Origin: Notospermus geniculatus
Taxonomy: Eukaryota; Nemertea; Pilidiophora; Heteronemertea; Lineidae
DNA length: 64,000 bases
Assembly (NCBI GenBank): GCA_002633025.1
Contig: NMRB01001489.1
Location: 51,257-115,256, forward strand
Direction: 5' to 3'
Shown: positions 1 to 10,800 of the stretch, piece after piece
How positions within the stretch are numbered: the first letter of the stretch is position 1
How the letters are laid out: each line of letters starts with the position of its first letter
The notes under the pieces: generated by a model
Databases searched by the model: none
What the model saw: only the letters and a program-made list of their open reading frames with translations
Told to the model about the DNA's origin: nothing
Position numbers and translations under genes: made by a program

Positions 1-128
1 CCACCTGGCCATGCCCATTTTATGAATAATAATCAACAGGGTTGGCTTTACTGAGGTTTCTTTGTTGGTCTCTTAGAGATGGATCTAGAGTAACTTTGAA
101 TTGATGATAAATTGCACTCAAGACTTAC

Positions 129-234
129 TCTGGCCGAGGTTCACCTCTAGCATCACAGGGCAACTCAACATACTCCCCTATCATGAAAAACTGTATCTGA
201 CTTGGCTGCGCCAGAATCTCTGGTGGACTTGTCA
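129..234 (-). CDS. Gene A exon 2: first half of Ig1
   Basis: 106-nt exon between a TTCCAG acceptor (240..235) and a GTAAGT donor (128..123), the same length and phase as gene B exon 2. It encodes SPPEILAQPSQIQFFMIG, then EYVELPCDARGEPRPE. The Cys is the B-strand cysteine of the Ig fold. Replacement differences from gene B cluster in the middle of the exon. Confidence 0.8.
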
Positions 235-972
235 CTGGAATAACGAATTAAAGCCCCACTGTATTGAATGTGAAAAACGCAAATCATCGCCGCGATTCTT
301 GCACGACGTCAGCGCAGTGTAAAATGTACTACGCTCTGTCTGAATACATTAGAGCTCTCCCTGCAGTTTTTTCCACTGTGTGCTGAAAACTAGGCCTTGA
401 TTCTGTGAAGTGCGTATCAGGCAAGCATTTTGGGGACCTTCACGAGGCTAGGGGCCGTATTCTAGAAGCTTCCTTAACTCTAAGGTTTACCTTTAGCTAT
501 TGTTTGCAGGGCAGAATACAAAAGCTTAAAGTGGACATTAGAGTCAAGGAGGCTTCTAGAATACGGGCCTATGGGACCTCTAAGTGCACTCTCCTAACGT
601 TTTGAAAATATCGTAAAATTCAATACTGTGGGGCTTTAACATAACATGACCGAATGCACACATCTGCAAACAAATGGCGACTTGCTTGGGATGGCCTTTA
701 TATTTATCTTTTGAGAAGGCGTATCATGCCTATTTACATGGGTAGATTCTCAAAAAAAATAATAACAGGCTTCTAAGGTGAAAAGACAATAGCGAGGTTC
801 CGCAACGTCTCCGAATTACGAAATACGAATATGCTGGGCCTACTCCAGGCCTACACCCGTAGGCTACCGATCCCGATCAGTAATGGCGATGCCTATGATA
901 ATGCTTACCTTTTCCAAACGATGAAGAGACGAAACACCACACCATCCCAAAAGTGAGCCAGGGTGCTGCCAT
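129..972 (-). CDS. Gene A: L1/hemolin-like Ig-domain surface protein, 5' end only (tandem paralogue of gene B)
   Basis: Partial gene read right to left as join(909..972, 129..234); the rest lies beyond the left edge. Exon 1 starts at the ATG at 972 and encodes a 21-residue signal peptide (MAAPWLTFGMVWCFVSSSFGK) ending in AAAAG before the donor GTAAGC. Exon 2 (106 nt) follows a TTCCAG acceptor, encodes the first half of an Ig1 domain (SPPEILAQP... with the first Ig cysteine in PCDARGEPRPE) and ends before GTAAGT. Both are open and join in phase 1, exactly like gene B exons 1 and 2 (64 and 106 nt). By homology with B the product should be a multi-Ig surface protein, but its 3' end, anchor and domain count are unseen. 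A pseudogene further left is possible, although both visible exons look intact. Confidence 0.78.
235..908 (-). other. Gene A intron 1
   Basis: 674-nt intron. It carries a small foldback element (452-569) but lacks the TA-flanked 400-bp element found in the matching intron of gene B. The sequence CTCCAGGCCTAC...CCGTAGGCT near 845-865 is shared with gene B. Confidence 0.6.
452..569. mobile_element. MITE of the GGGCCGTATTC family
   Basis: Inverted ends GGGGCCGTATTCTAGAAGC (left) and GCTTCTAGAATACGGGCC-type (right), with further complementarity inwards (TCCTTAACTCTAAGG against TAGAGTCAAGGA). No coding capacity. Relatives sharing the terminal GGCCGTATTC are at 5075, 7101 and 35651. Confidence 0.7.
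909..972 (-). CDS. Gene A exon 1: signal peptide
   Basis: ATG at 972..970, 21 codons plus one base, donor GTAAGC at 908..903. It has a short N-terminus, a hydrophobic Trp/Phe/Val core and a small-residue region before the junction. It differs from the gene B signal peptide at five residues. The in-frame codons upstream of this ATG have no counterpart in the gene B leader, which supports this start. Confidence 0.75.
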
Positions 973-1160
973 CTTGATTATTTTTGAAAGTGACGACAGG
1001 GAAGGATGAACACGAAAACACTTCAGAGAATAGAGACACTTTAATAGTGCGTAGTCCTGGACAAGAACTATAAGCCTACAGGCCTGTGCATTTGCCCACT
1101 GCATACACTGGCACTGCCGCCTGCTTGTTCACATTTGGTGATGACCTAATTTATTTTTGG
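973..1160 (-). promoter_or_regulatory. Gene A 5' leader and proximal promoter (conserved with gene B)
   Basis: The sequence upstream of the signal-peptide ATG is alignable with 11656-11850 upstream of gene B: CTTGATT.TTTTTGAAAGT beside the start, GAATAGAGACACTTTA-like sequence, GCATTTGCCCACTG, and GCGATGACCTAATTTATT-like sequence at the far end. Conservation of leader and upstream sequence argues that both genes kept their own promoter. No clear TATA box; the transcription start is not determined. Confidence 0.5.
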
Positions 1161-1170
1161 ATTTGTTATT

Positions 1171-1229
1171 ACTTGGAGGAATTATACTGACAGTATAATT
1201 ATACTGTCAGAGTATAATTCCTCCAAGGT
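1171..1229. repeat. Short palindromic element, ACTTGGAGGAATTATACTG type
   Basis: Near-perfect palindrome: CTTGGAGGAATTATACTG, a short centre, then complementary arms ending TATAATTCCTCCAAGG. A second copy of the same palindrome is at the far right edge (63928-63966). It lies just upstream of gene A and is absent from the matching place in gene B. Confidence 0.75.
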
Positions 1230-1985
1230 TATAATAATAACAATAATTCTTTTAATTGTCACCGTGTAGAATAGTACATGTAGTTCACATTAATGCAAAC
1301 GACAATAAAGTACATATAAAATATAACATACAAAATGAAAAGAGGATACAAATTATGAATTACAAACTACATGAATTTAATCCGCCTTTAAGGCTAATAG
1401 CTACACTCGCTGACAGCCAACAAACAGCCCAAGTCAGGACACCGGCTACCACACTAATTAGGGTGTGACGTCACGTGAAGAACCTCTATAGGGGCACAAA
1501 GGGTGAACCGGGGTTCTCTCGGTGAAACAGGGGCATGGACGCCACACCACGGCGGGATTTTCATTTGGCTTTTCATCTATATTATAATTGACGGTGGCAC
1601 TTTGAAGGACCACAGTTGTATTGCTTCCCAATCCTGCGTTACACCTATACCCGCGTTAAGGGAGACCTCTATTGACGACTTGGTAAACTACGCTTGCTAC
1701 TATGTGCATTGTAGTGTAATCATACATTCTCCAACACTGGGGCGAAAGGCTTAAGTACAGTATTGGAGAACGGGTACCGGTGGCGCCGGCTGTCGACAGA
1801 AAGTGGCAATACCGTGGTGCTTTAAGTTCGAACGCTAACTCCTCCGTGGTTTCTGATCGAAATGGCACCATTTTTCACAGGGAATATTGAGAATGATATG
1901 GGGGTGGTCCTTAAGTGGGTGTCATTATATTTTTTTACCCCTTAGCGAGTAAAACGCATGAAGAAACTTCCAATGATTTGCGATG

Positions 1986-2062
1986 CCCACTAGCCTGGTT
2001 CCGCTGGCCACCGTCTAGATGGCGCTGCGTACGCAGCGGTGGTCAGCGGGACCAGGCTACAA
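1986..2062. repeat. Hairpin repeat (TAGCCTGGT family)
   Basis: About 75 bp with inverted arms: CTAGCCTGGTTCCGCTGGCC on the left and TCAGCGGGACCAGGCTAC on the right, around GCGCTGCGTACGCAGCGG. MITE-like, no coding capacity. Confidence 0.7.
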
Positions 2063-2229
2063 TGCCCACCAATATTTTCTTCAACCGTACAGGGTGATTA
2101 GAAAACAGGAACTTCAACACATAAAGATTAGATTATTGCCCAAGGAGTTGGCCCAACACAAGATTCTTGTGTTCATCGATTTTACAAATTCTTTTGATAA
2201 AGTAGTCCTACCATAAATTACAATTTGTT

Positions 2230-2446
2230 CCAGTATTGGTAAAAATACTACTTTTTAACATCCCGTTTGGTATTCAGTGTTTTATTAAGGAACAAAGTGC
2301 GGACTCTTTCGAATCCCTACGCAATTGCTTGTGCAACGGTCAGAAATTCATCCGCCTTGAACAATGCCTTGCACTAGGTGCGAAAGTAGTACCGGTCTAT
2401 GCATTTCCAGAGTTTAATGTGGCAACGTTGAACTCTGGACGCAATG
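2230..2446. repeat. 5' flank of gene A shared with gene B flank
   Basis: Words such as GTATTCAGTGTTTTATTAAG, GTCAGAAATTCATCC, GTAGTACC..TCTATGCATTTCC and GAGTTTAATGTGGCAACG recur in the same order at 13160-14045. This places the outer edge of the tandem gene duplication beyond this point. The gene B copy is interrupted by an inserted element (13175-13632); this copy is the empty site. Confidence 0.75.
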
Positions 2447-2574
2447 ACCCGAACCGCCGCGTAGCGGCGATGACGCGAAGCGAGCAAACAGCAAATGTGG
2501 GTCACGTCATTCCACGAACTCCCCGCAGCGCCACCTATCTCCATTCTTCCGATAAGTATGACTGCCAGAAGTGA

Positions 2575-3090
2575 CTTCCATATTGATGACGTCATAGATC
2601 CAAGGGCAGTAATCGAACGGTACGTACACTGTAAAAACCATTTTGTCCGCTCCCTGGACACGTGGGTTTGAGGTGAGAATGGGTCCATGGTACCCAGAAT
2701 ATTTGTTCTTCGAGCCTGAAACGAGGAGGTCCTTAGGTTCCAGTAACCCATAATGACCAGTTTCACAGGTCACTTTGGCCCATCTACTATTGCTGCTCAT
2801 GGGTGCCAACACCCCACGGTAGCATTCGTAGATGGGCCAAAGTGACCTATGAAACTCTCATTATGGGTTACTGGAACCTATAGACCTGTCCGTTTCAGGC
2901 TCGAAGAACAAATATTCTGGGCACCATGGACCCATTCTCCATTGAACACGTTTCAAAACCCATGTGTCCAGGTAGTGGACAAAATCATGGGTCTCTCGAG
3001 CCCATTCGTTTTTACAGTGAGGCGTCTGATCAGAGTGACCATGGTGACGAGCGTCCTACTTTCCAGGCTGTGATCAAAATGGCGGCTGTT
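2575..3090. mobile_element. Foldback element, about 500 bp
   Basis: Two long inverted arms, roughly 2600-2785 and 2828-3010. GGTTCCAGTAACCCATAATG on the left pairs with CATTATGGGTTACTGGAACC on the right; ATATTTGTTCTTCGAGCCTG pairs with CAGGCTCGAAGAACAAATAT. Loop around 2790-2825. The small reading frames across it are not evolutionarily credible proteins. Confidence 0.75.
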
Positions 3091-3315
3091 GCCGAAACAC
3101 TCTGTTGAGCAAGTCCTTTCTGAAACTGTCTCAGAATATTGGCCAGGTTGTAATTTTAAATTAAAAGAGTGTACAGATGGGAACTTTTCATCATCTCTGA
3201 TCGCGCAAGAATCATGATGTGATGTATCCCTTTCTACAGGTTCTGGGGAACGCATTTTAAGTCGTAGTTTTAAATTTCGTCCACCGGCGTCCGCCATGAT
3301 GGTTGCTATGAACAA
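3086..3315 (-). other. Unassigned open frame beginning MADAGGRNLKL
   Basis: A minus-strand frame opens with a good Kozak context (ATCATGG at about 3296) and runs as a polar, charged stretch (MRSPEPVERDTSHH, then DDEKFPSVHSFNLKLQPGQYS) before entering the foldback element. I recognise no domain and see no clear donor. It could be a captured first exon or chance. Confidence 0.2.
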
Positions 3316-4182
3316 ACCTGACTACACTGACGGTGTGATCATCGCACATGACAGAAATAGTTCCTGACAAATAACTAGACTACTGTCACATTTATAGGCT
3401 GTTCGTAAAAGGGGCGAAAACCAGCAATCTTTAGTCGATAAATTAACTTTTGGGAGTAAAATTTTTACGTTCAAAGCAGCGGCCTAGCCAGCTGAAATCA
3501 GCTGAAAAAACAAGATGGAAGCCAATTCTGGCAGGGTAAGATACACGCGAAGGATTCTGGGATACACACGCATGCGTTTTGGGAAATCCGGAGCGTGTTC
3601 GACCCTGCTTGGAGGATGGTCATTGCATTTGACCTTGTAGAGGATTTTCACCTTGAAACTATTGCAAGCTATACTGCGTTATGAAGCCAGGACAGATTTT
3701 GCTAATCACAGGAACGGCTTCCAATACGCATGTTTAAGCAAATAGATGGTCGTTTTGGTCAAAATCGGGGTTAAGTGATGATTTGGAGGCAATTATATCT
3801 GTCGAGTATGAGGTTGGGACGTCATGAAAGTGTTACCGGTTTTGTTTGCAGCGCTCCCGCACTCACAGGCCTAGGACCGGTAACAGAACATGACGACGTC
3901 GCGTCATATTGTAAAGTGCCAGCCTGAAAAAGACTATGGTTGGGGTCGAAAATTCGCAAGATTCTGGAAGTTGATTTTCTGTATATTATCATGTTGACAT
4001 CACGGGTAATATTTAGAATGGGGTACCCGTAGCCATGTTGGTGCTAAATGTAATCGAACATGCCGAATCGCGCGGAATGGCAACACCGATGAAGTTTCTT
4101 GATGAGAATGTTTGTATGTGTTGCAGATCTGTAACAAAAGCTAAAAATCATCGCCGTTTTTTAGACCGGGGAGAATGAAATT
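3316..4182. other. Intergenic spacer between gene B 3' end and gene A 5' flank
   Basis: No coding signal seen. 3830-3900 contains a short inverted pair around GTTACCGGT/ACCGGTAAC. The gene B 3' UTR should lie in the right part; I see no unambiguous polyadenylation hexamer on the minus strand close to the stop codon. Confidence 0.4.
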
Positions 4183-4879
4183 TTACTGGAAAATGGACTC
4201 ATACAGTGATATCAGCAATAAAAATGGCAGCCAGAGCCGAAGCCTTCTAGCACTACTAGCGACGGGGTCGGGAACCAAAATGGCTGACACAGTTGTCCGA
4301 TTGGACAAAACGGTTGACACAGTTGTCTGATTCTCCTCGGAAAACATGGTTGACGCAGTTGTACTGTCCTCCTTGGACACAATGGTTGACGCAGTTGTCC
4401 GATCCTCCTTGGACGAAACGTTGAGATAGGCATTCGTAAACACCCAGCCATTTGCGTTACTGGCGTTACACTGGAGGACCTGAGAATCAGTCAGGGCAAG
4501 GTTTTTGAAGAGGATGGTGTTTGGGTTAACCATACTACGCTTTGGGTCAGGGACGTTAATGATTTTGTAACCATTGACGAACCATTCAATTCTTGCTGTT
4601 GGTCTTCCTTCAGCTGCACAGTGGAAAGTCGCATCCTCCCCCTCAGCACGTTTCAAATTCTGTGGTTTTTGCGTCCAGACTGGTTTTGAATCGACTGAGA
4701 CAGTAAATGTTTTAGTTGGAGGGTTAGCAGCGTGATCGTTCGATCCTGCACATTCGTACCTCCCGGCGTCAGCGTACTTCATGTTATCAAACACCAGCTC
4801 CTGGCCGTAACTGTCCAAGCGTGTTGCCCCAGAGCCAATATGGCCATCCGTTTTTTTCCAGCTGACTTTTGGTGTTGGC
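4183..4879 (-). CDS. Gene B exon 7: rest of Ig3, whole Ig4, stalk, GPI signal, stop
   Basis: Starts after TTTTCAAG at 4879 and completes the codon GA|G with exon 6. Encodes PTPKVSWKKTDG...GRYECAGSN (Ig3), KPVWTQKPQNLKRAEGEDAT...CNASNANGW (Ig4), a repeated stalk (SKEDRTTAS, SKEDSTTAS, SEENQTTVS, SNRTTVS), a hydrophobic end and TAA at 4185..4183. Ig4 has Leu rather than Tyr two residues before its second Cys. One uninterrupted exon for Ig3b-Ig4-tail contrasts with the split Ig1, Ig2 and Ig3. Confidence 0.85.
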
Positions 4880-7800
4880 CTTGAAAAGACAGAACAACAG
4901 TGAATCATTATTACCTGTCATAAGCACTTTCAGACGGGGACACCGTAATGTGAGAACGAAGAACCAGGCCGGCCAGAGAGCCAAGAGCCAGAAAGCCAAG
5001 AGCCAGAGAGCCAAAATCCTGAGAGCCAAGAGCGGAGAGCCAGAACCTAATCTGAGACCCAAGCTGAATATTATGGGCCGTATTCATAAAGGCAGAACAA
5101 TAGTTTTCTATGCCTTTAACCTGTGTAATGCAGAATTTGTACGCTGATTAGGCTGAACACCCTTTATGAATATGGCAGTTTAAATTTGTTTCAGTTTTTT
5201 TACAGGGTTAGTCGGATTTCTCAACTTTCTTGCCCTCCTCAGGCTTGTTTACATAAATTTGAGCTTGGCTCTCAGATTAGGTTTGGGCTCTTGGCTCTAG
5301 GCTCTTAAAGGTGCTCTAGTTCGAATTGTAATCATTACGGCGTGCCACCTATTGTCAACTTCTGGTACTAACAAACCAGATAAAATCGAATTAAATCTCG
5401 CCTTTCGCAACTTTTTGTTTGTTTTTGAGCGTGAAATCATAAATATATTTCAGTTACAAGAATATTTATCAAGATAGATATCAAAATAGATAACATTAAT
5501 GTTTTGGTATACACGGTGCTGCCACCTGTCCGAGGAAAAATAACTATTATAATCAACCATGTAAATAAACAAACCGTAATGTTTACAATTCGAACTAGAG
5601 CACCTTTAAATTAGGTTCTTGGTCTTGGCTCTCAGATTAGGGTGTCGCTTTCAGATGTTGTTGCATTACCACAACAAAACCACAGTACTAACTACTGTGT
5701 TTTTAAGCAGGATAGACAAAAACACATTCCATGCAAGATACACCGGTAAAACATAGTCTGATCACTTACTCTCCCCCAAATATGCACTTGAGCACAAACT
5801 TTTCTCCCCTTCTTGCAGTGGGAGCCGAATCAACTGTCGACCACATTAAGTGAGGTGCGCGAAATGTAGCTACGGCTGGAAAAAAGAGTAGTGCATGAAC
5901 AGTACTACATGTATCAGCAAAGTCACAAACTTCATAAATGGCTAAAAACTTACTTTGCTGCACTATACCCGGTTGTTCAGCTTTGGCTTAAAGGAGCTCG
6001 ACGTCCAAGTTGTAAACAAACTGGTGTGTTTACAAACAGTGGCCAGCAAACTAGTTTTATTCCTTCGTGAAGATGGCAGCACCAGTAGCGCCCCGTGATC
6101 GTTAGACTGGTGCCCGATCCAATGCAACTCACTCACGATATTCACGTCAGTACAAATTACCGACAATAGGTGGCAGCACCGCATGCGTCGCGTGGATAGA
6201 GAACCAGTGAGTGAGTGTTTACAACTTGGACGTCGAGCTCCTTTAAAAGCGCGGGTCTAATAGACCCGGGGATGAAAAGTCCGGGCTTTTTGAACCCTCC
6301 GATTTTGAAGGGTTTTTGGAGGGCTTAATTTAGACCCGCGTCTCCTGCGGGTTTTTTAAGTAGTGTAAACGCAATAGACCCGGGCTTTATCTAGTTCTTG
6401 AACACCGCGACAGGCGGAGTGTCTTGTGGGCATGCGCGGTAAAAAGCCAGCACTCCAATTTAGCGCTTCCTGAAGAGTAGGCTCCAGCAGCGACCCTATC
6501 GCCGGGCGTAGCAATTACGTTCAGGTAGATTTTAGTATACGTGTAGACGCTCGCCGGGTCTCAGGCGGGTTTTTTTCAGGCCCGGGCTTGACACGGGCTC
6601 AAAAAGCCCGGGGATTTCTATGTAGTGTAACCACAGCTTAATTCAGGTTTAATTAACTCTGAATTGATAAAGCTGTTCTTATGCCCAGACATAAGCGTGA
6701 CTAACGTGAACTCGGGTTTGAGGAACAAGCCTGGCTCACGTGAGCCACACCTGAACAACTGGACATTATTTTTTCAAACCCCACAAGATACTTACAACCA
6801 CTGACTGATATTTTCTGATCATCTCCCTTGACTTCAGTCCTTTCCAGTTTATTATACGCCGTACACTGATAGATGACCATTTCCCCAGTTCCTGTACCAC
6901 CATCCTCGTCGCTCTTCCTCACATTGGTGATGTAGAGGCTACCTAAAATGACAAACCTGATGATTAGAATATCCCAAATTTCCATTAACTATCTGTTGAA
7001 CCTGCCGCAACACATCATTAGTGTCCAAAATTTGCAGGCTACCTGTGACTGGGTATTTGAATAGATAGTTAAAATCTAGCCAGTCCCTGGACACTTGTAT
7101 GGGCCGTATTCAAGAAGGGTGGTCATCCTGCGTTATTACGCTTCGCCCATTATTTGGAAGCAGAGAGGCGGAAAATAACATACAAAAGATTTGACGCATC
7201 ACGCAGCGTAGTACGCACACGTGGAAACGGGCCTTATAGGCTGAGTTTACATCGAGGCACACGCGACACGAACACACAGGCGAACAAAGGTTTCATGGCG
7301 ATGAATCCTTTGTGAAGCCATTGTTCGCCTGCATCTTCGTGTCGCGTGTGTCTCAATGTAAACTCAGCCTTAAGGCTTTCTGCTTAAGCCTTAAGCCTTT
7401 CTGATTAAGCCTTAAGCCTTAAGGCTATCAGCTTTAAGGCTTTCTGTCGCAAACGAGTCAACAAAAACTAAGAAAACTGAAATTATGTTCAGTCGCTTCT
7501 GTGGTCGCAAGGCCGGTCGCCTAGAAAATCGCTCGGAAAATCGTTAGTGTGCGCCGCCCTTAAAGCATGGCGCACACGTGCGACTAAAATGGGGGCGACT
7601 ACCGATGCGACTACTACTTTGCATCCGCGACATCACTGATCTTCCAAGGAAGCATTTGTCGCAAATGAGTCAACAAAAACTAAAAATATGTTCAGTCGCT
7701 GATGTGGTCACAAGGCCAGTCGCCTAGAAAATCGCTCGAAAAATCGCTGGTGTGCGCCATGCTTTAGTCTTGAACGCCCTTTTGAATACGGCCCGTAGTG

Positions 7801-10800
7801 TACTCTCAAGGCACTGATCTGGCGTGGTGCGTCTAACCTTAGCACCCTAATCTTACCATAAGTATCCATGGTTACTCTGTTAGTGAGCGGCAGCCGTTTT
7901 GACCAACTTCCAGTAGGGCTAGTAATCGTCCAGTAGATCTCGGCTTCAGGGAAACTGGTAGGTGGTGTACAAGGCAACTTGAGCGAGTCACCAACTGATA
8001 CAGAATGAACTAAGGGCTTGTCCACAAAGGGAAAACGGTGCAGTACTGGAAAGATCAGGGAATGAAGAGCATTTGGACGACCTGAGGCGAACTGCTTATC
8101 TGTCCACTGGGCGGCGCATTTCACATCGGACACAAGTCCAAGGCAGCCATATTTTTTATATACTATATTTATTCACTTCAAAGAAATTGGCACTGACCAA
8201 CAGGCTAATAGCCTATAGAGTCCGTTCCAGATACCTAAGGCAAATGGTACTAGGTTGAACTCTGCAATGTTACACGACACTGTTCACTATTATTACACAA
8301 CACTTAACAGGCGAGTCCAATGGTGAAGTTTATAATGCATGTCACCTTGCCTATTGACTGTGTTTGTGGTCAAGCTGTTAGTAATAGACTAACCACAACT
8401 GACAAGGTTAGCCAAGTGCGATTTGCCTTTGGTATCTGGAATGGACTATACAAGGGTCTGTGCCACACACAGTTTTATAACTGTGCCCCCCGCAAGCGCC
8501 CAATGGCACCAGCCACAGAGGGCCTCAACACTATCTCGAATACCATTAGGTAGTAGCTTACTAAGTATGAACGCATAAAACTTGTGCGATGATATAGTTT
8601 TGATGCCGAGTGGTGACCGGCCCCATTGGGGCAGCCATATTGTTTATCAACAAACCCACGTGACCGACCATGGGACTATTTTGGCCAAATTTTGGCATGT
8701 TAAGGTGTTCAACCTTATTTGTTGGATAAGTTGAGGCATATTATATATAAACGTACCGGTATCTCACCCAATCTGCCAATTATTTTTCAATAATGCAACG
8801 TTTTTGTGTGACCTATTTCGTTCATGCGCAGGGTGTGATGAGGCGACCGCATCCAAACCCATAGAAAATGAAGGGAATCCGTGCGCGTTCAAGATGGCTG
8901 CCTTGGAATTGTGTCCGAGGGGAAATGCGAGTATTCACGGAAATTGCCGAGCAGTTGCCTTCGGAAGTTCCGAATGAATGAAGAGATGTCATAAGCAATA
9001 CAGGGTGGCCCCCAAAAAACGCTACCCGACTTCCCAGGTCAAAATGGTTGTTATTTTCGGCTTTTTCATGCCAAAAGCATGGGAAACAATGGTGAAACAT
9101 ATAAAAATAGACAAAAGTTGATTTTTGAACAGGTCTAACCCTGTATTACACTAGCGTCAAAAAGAATCCAAAGCTCTTCAAAAAATATCATTACAGCAGT
9201 AAATGTTTTGCAAGTTTTTCTCTAACTTTTGTACTAACCTGCTGATTTTAAGATAACTTTCTGAGTGGCTGCCCTCCCACGGTCGTTCTTGGCAATGCAC
9301 TGGTAGACACCCTCATCTTTCTTCAGTGGGCCATTGATAATGATAGAACCGTTACCTGACAGTTGGGTGAATCGGTTATCATTGCTGCTGACTTCTAACT
9401 TAACACCATCTTTCTCCCAACTCAATCTGTAGGGAAACAAAGATAAGCATCACAACTCCCTACGCAGTTGTATACCGCGCCCCTTCGGTTTACCGGCTCT
9501 CCACAACTGCTTAACTTCGTAAAATTCGCTGCGTTTGGTCAACAGATGGCGCTGAGAGAGTCGACCAATGAGAGCACCGAGCAATCGGTAACCAAGCTGG
9601 CCTGAGATACTTTTTCATTGGCCGAGCGGTTCGCAGCCATGGTAGCACAAGAACATCCGTTGCTAACGGGCCAAAGAGTTCTGAAAGCAGCGTGTTGATA
9701 GGCTGTAAAATTCGCGCCAGGCCCTGACGCCATCTGTTGAAATATAACTTTGAATCGATGATGAATTACACTCGAGACTTACTCTGGCCGAGGTTCACCT
9801 CTGGCGTCACAGAGAAGTCTGATGGACTCCAATATCTTGAAAAACTCTATCTGACGTGGCTGCGCCAGAATCTCTGGTGGACTTGGCGCTGAAATAATGA
9901 AGAACATTGGCCTACGTTGACAATAAAATAAATAAACAAAAAGGTAGGCCCACACGGCTATTATGCAGATGACGATAATGTTTAAATTTGCCTCAGCCAA
10001 TCAGAAACGCGGCAGTGAAATCATCATTGAATGATACTTTGTACATGTACTCTAAATTCCCACTTACATGTGACTTACCTGTCCCATTCTTGAACTAGGA
10101 AAAATGACTAAATCCTCAGTTGAAGATAAGGGCGTGGGGGTATGGTCACAAACAGTTATGTCCTGTCCGCTTACTTTTCCCACTCCCGAGCCTGGCGAAG
10201 AATGACAGCGGTGCGATATCTTCAAACTTAGGATTTGGTCATTTTTTCGGAGTTCAGGAATGGGACAGGTAAGTGGGAGTTTAGAGTATGTGCAAAGGGC
10301 TGAACGTTTGTGACGCACAGCATGATATTGTGACATTCTGCTTTTTGTCGTTTTTTCCTCCTCCTGTAAAATTGTTTTTTTTTGTGCACATAAGAGGTTT
10401 TGCCATAACACCCTTGATGTGCAGATATTTCAACCCAAATCGCAGGCCGGAGTGGACACAATTCGTATTTAATATCCACATTAATTCGATTTTATGTCCA
10501 CATTAAATCACGAATTTATGTCCACATGAAATCAGCCAATCGCAGCTGAGTTTTTAATGTGGATATAAAAATCGCATTTCATCTGGATATAAACTTGCAC
10601 TCCTTATTTAATGTCAATATAAATTCCTATTTTACATGTATGTCCATATTAAATCAAGAATTTATGTCCACATAAAATCGACTAATCACGGATAGGGACG
10701 TTTGGACGGAAGTGAGTGTTCACAATTCCATCGCTTCCGTCCTAAAATCCGTCTCACTTCCGTCCAAAAGTCATTGGGCAATTTTATGTGGAGATAAATT

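Noticed and set aside
2019-2574. Plus-strand frames near the gene A flank
   Set aside because: They cover a hairpin repeat and duplicated non-coding flank; the gene B counterpart does not keep the frame.
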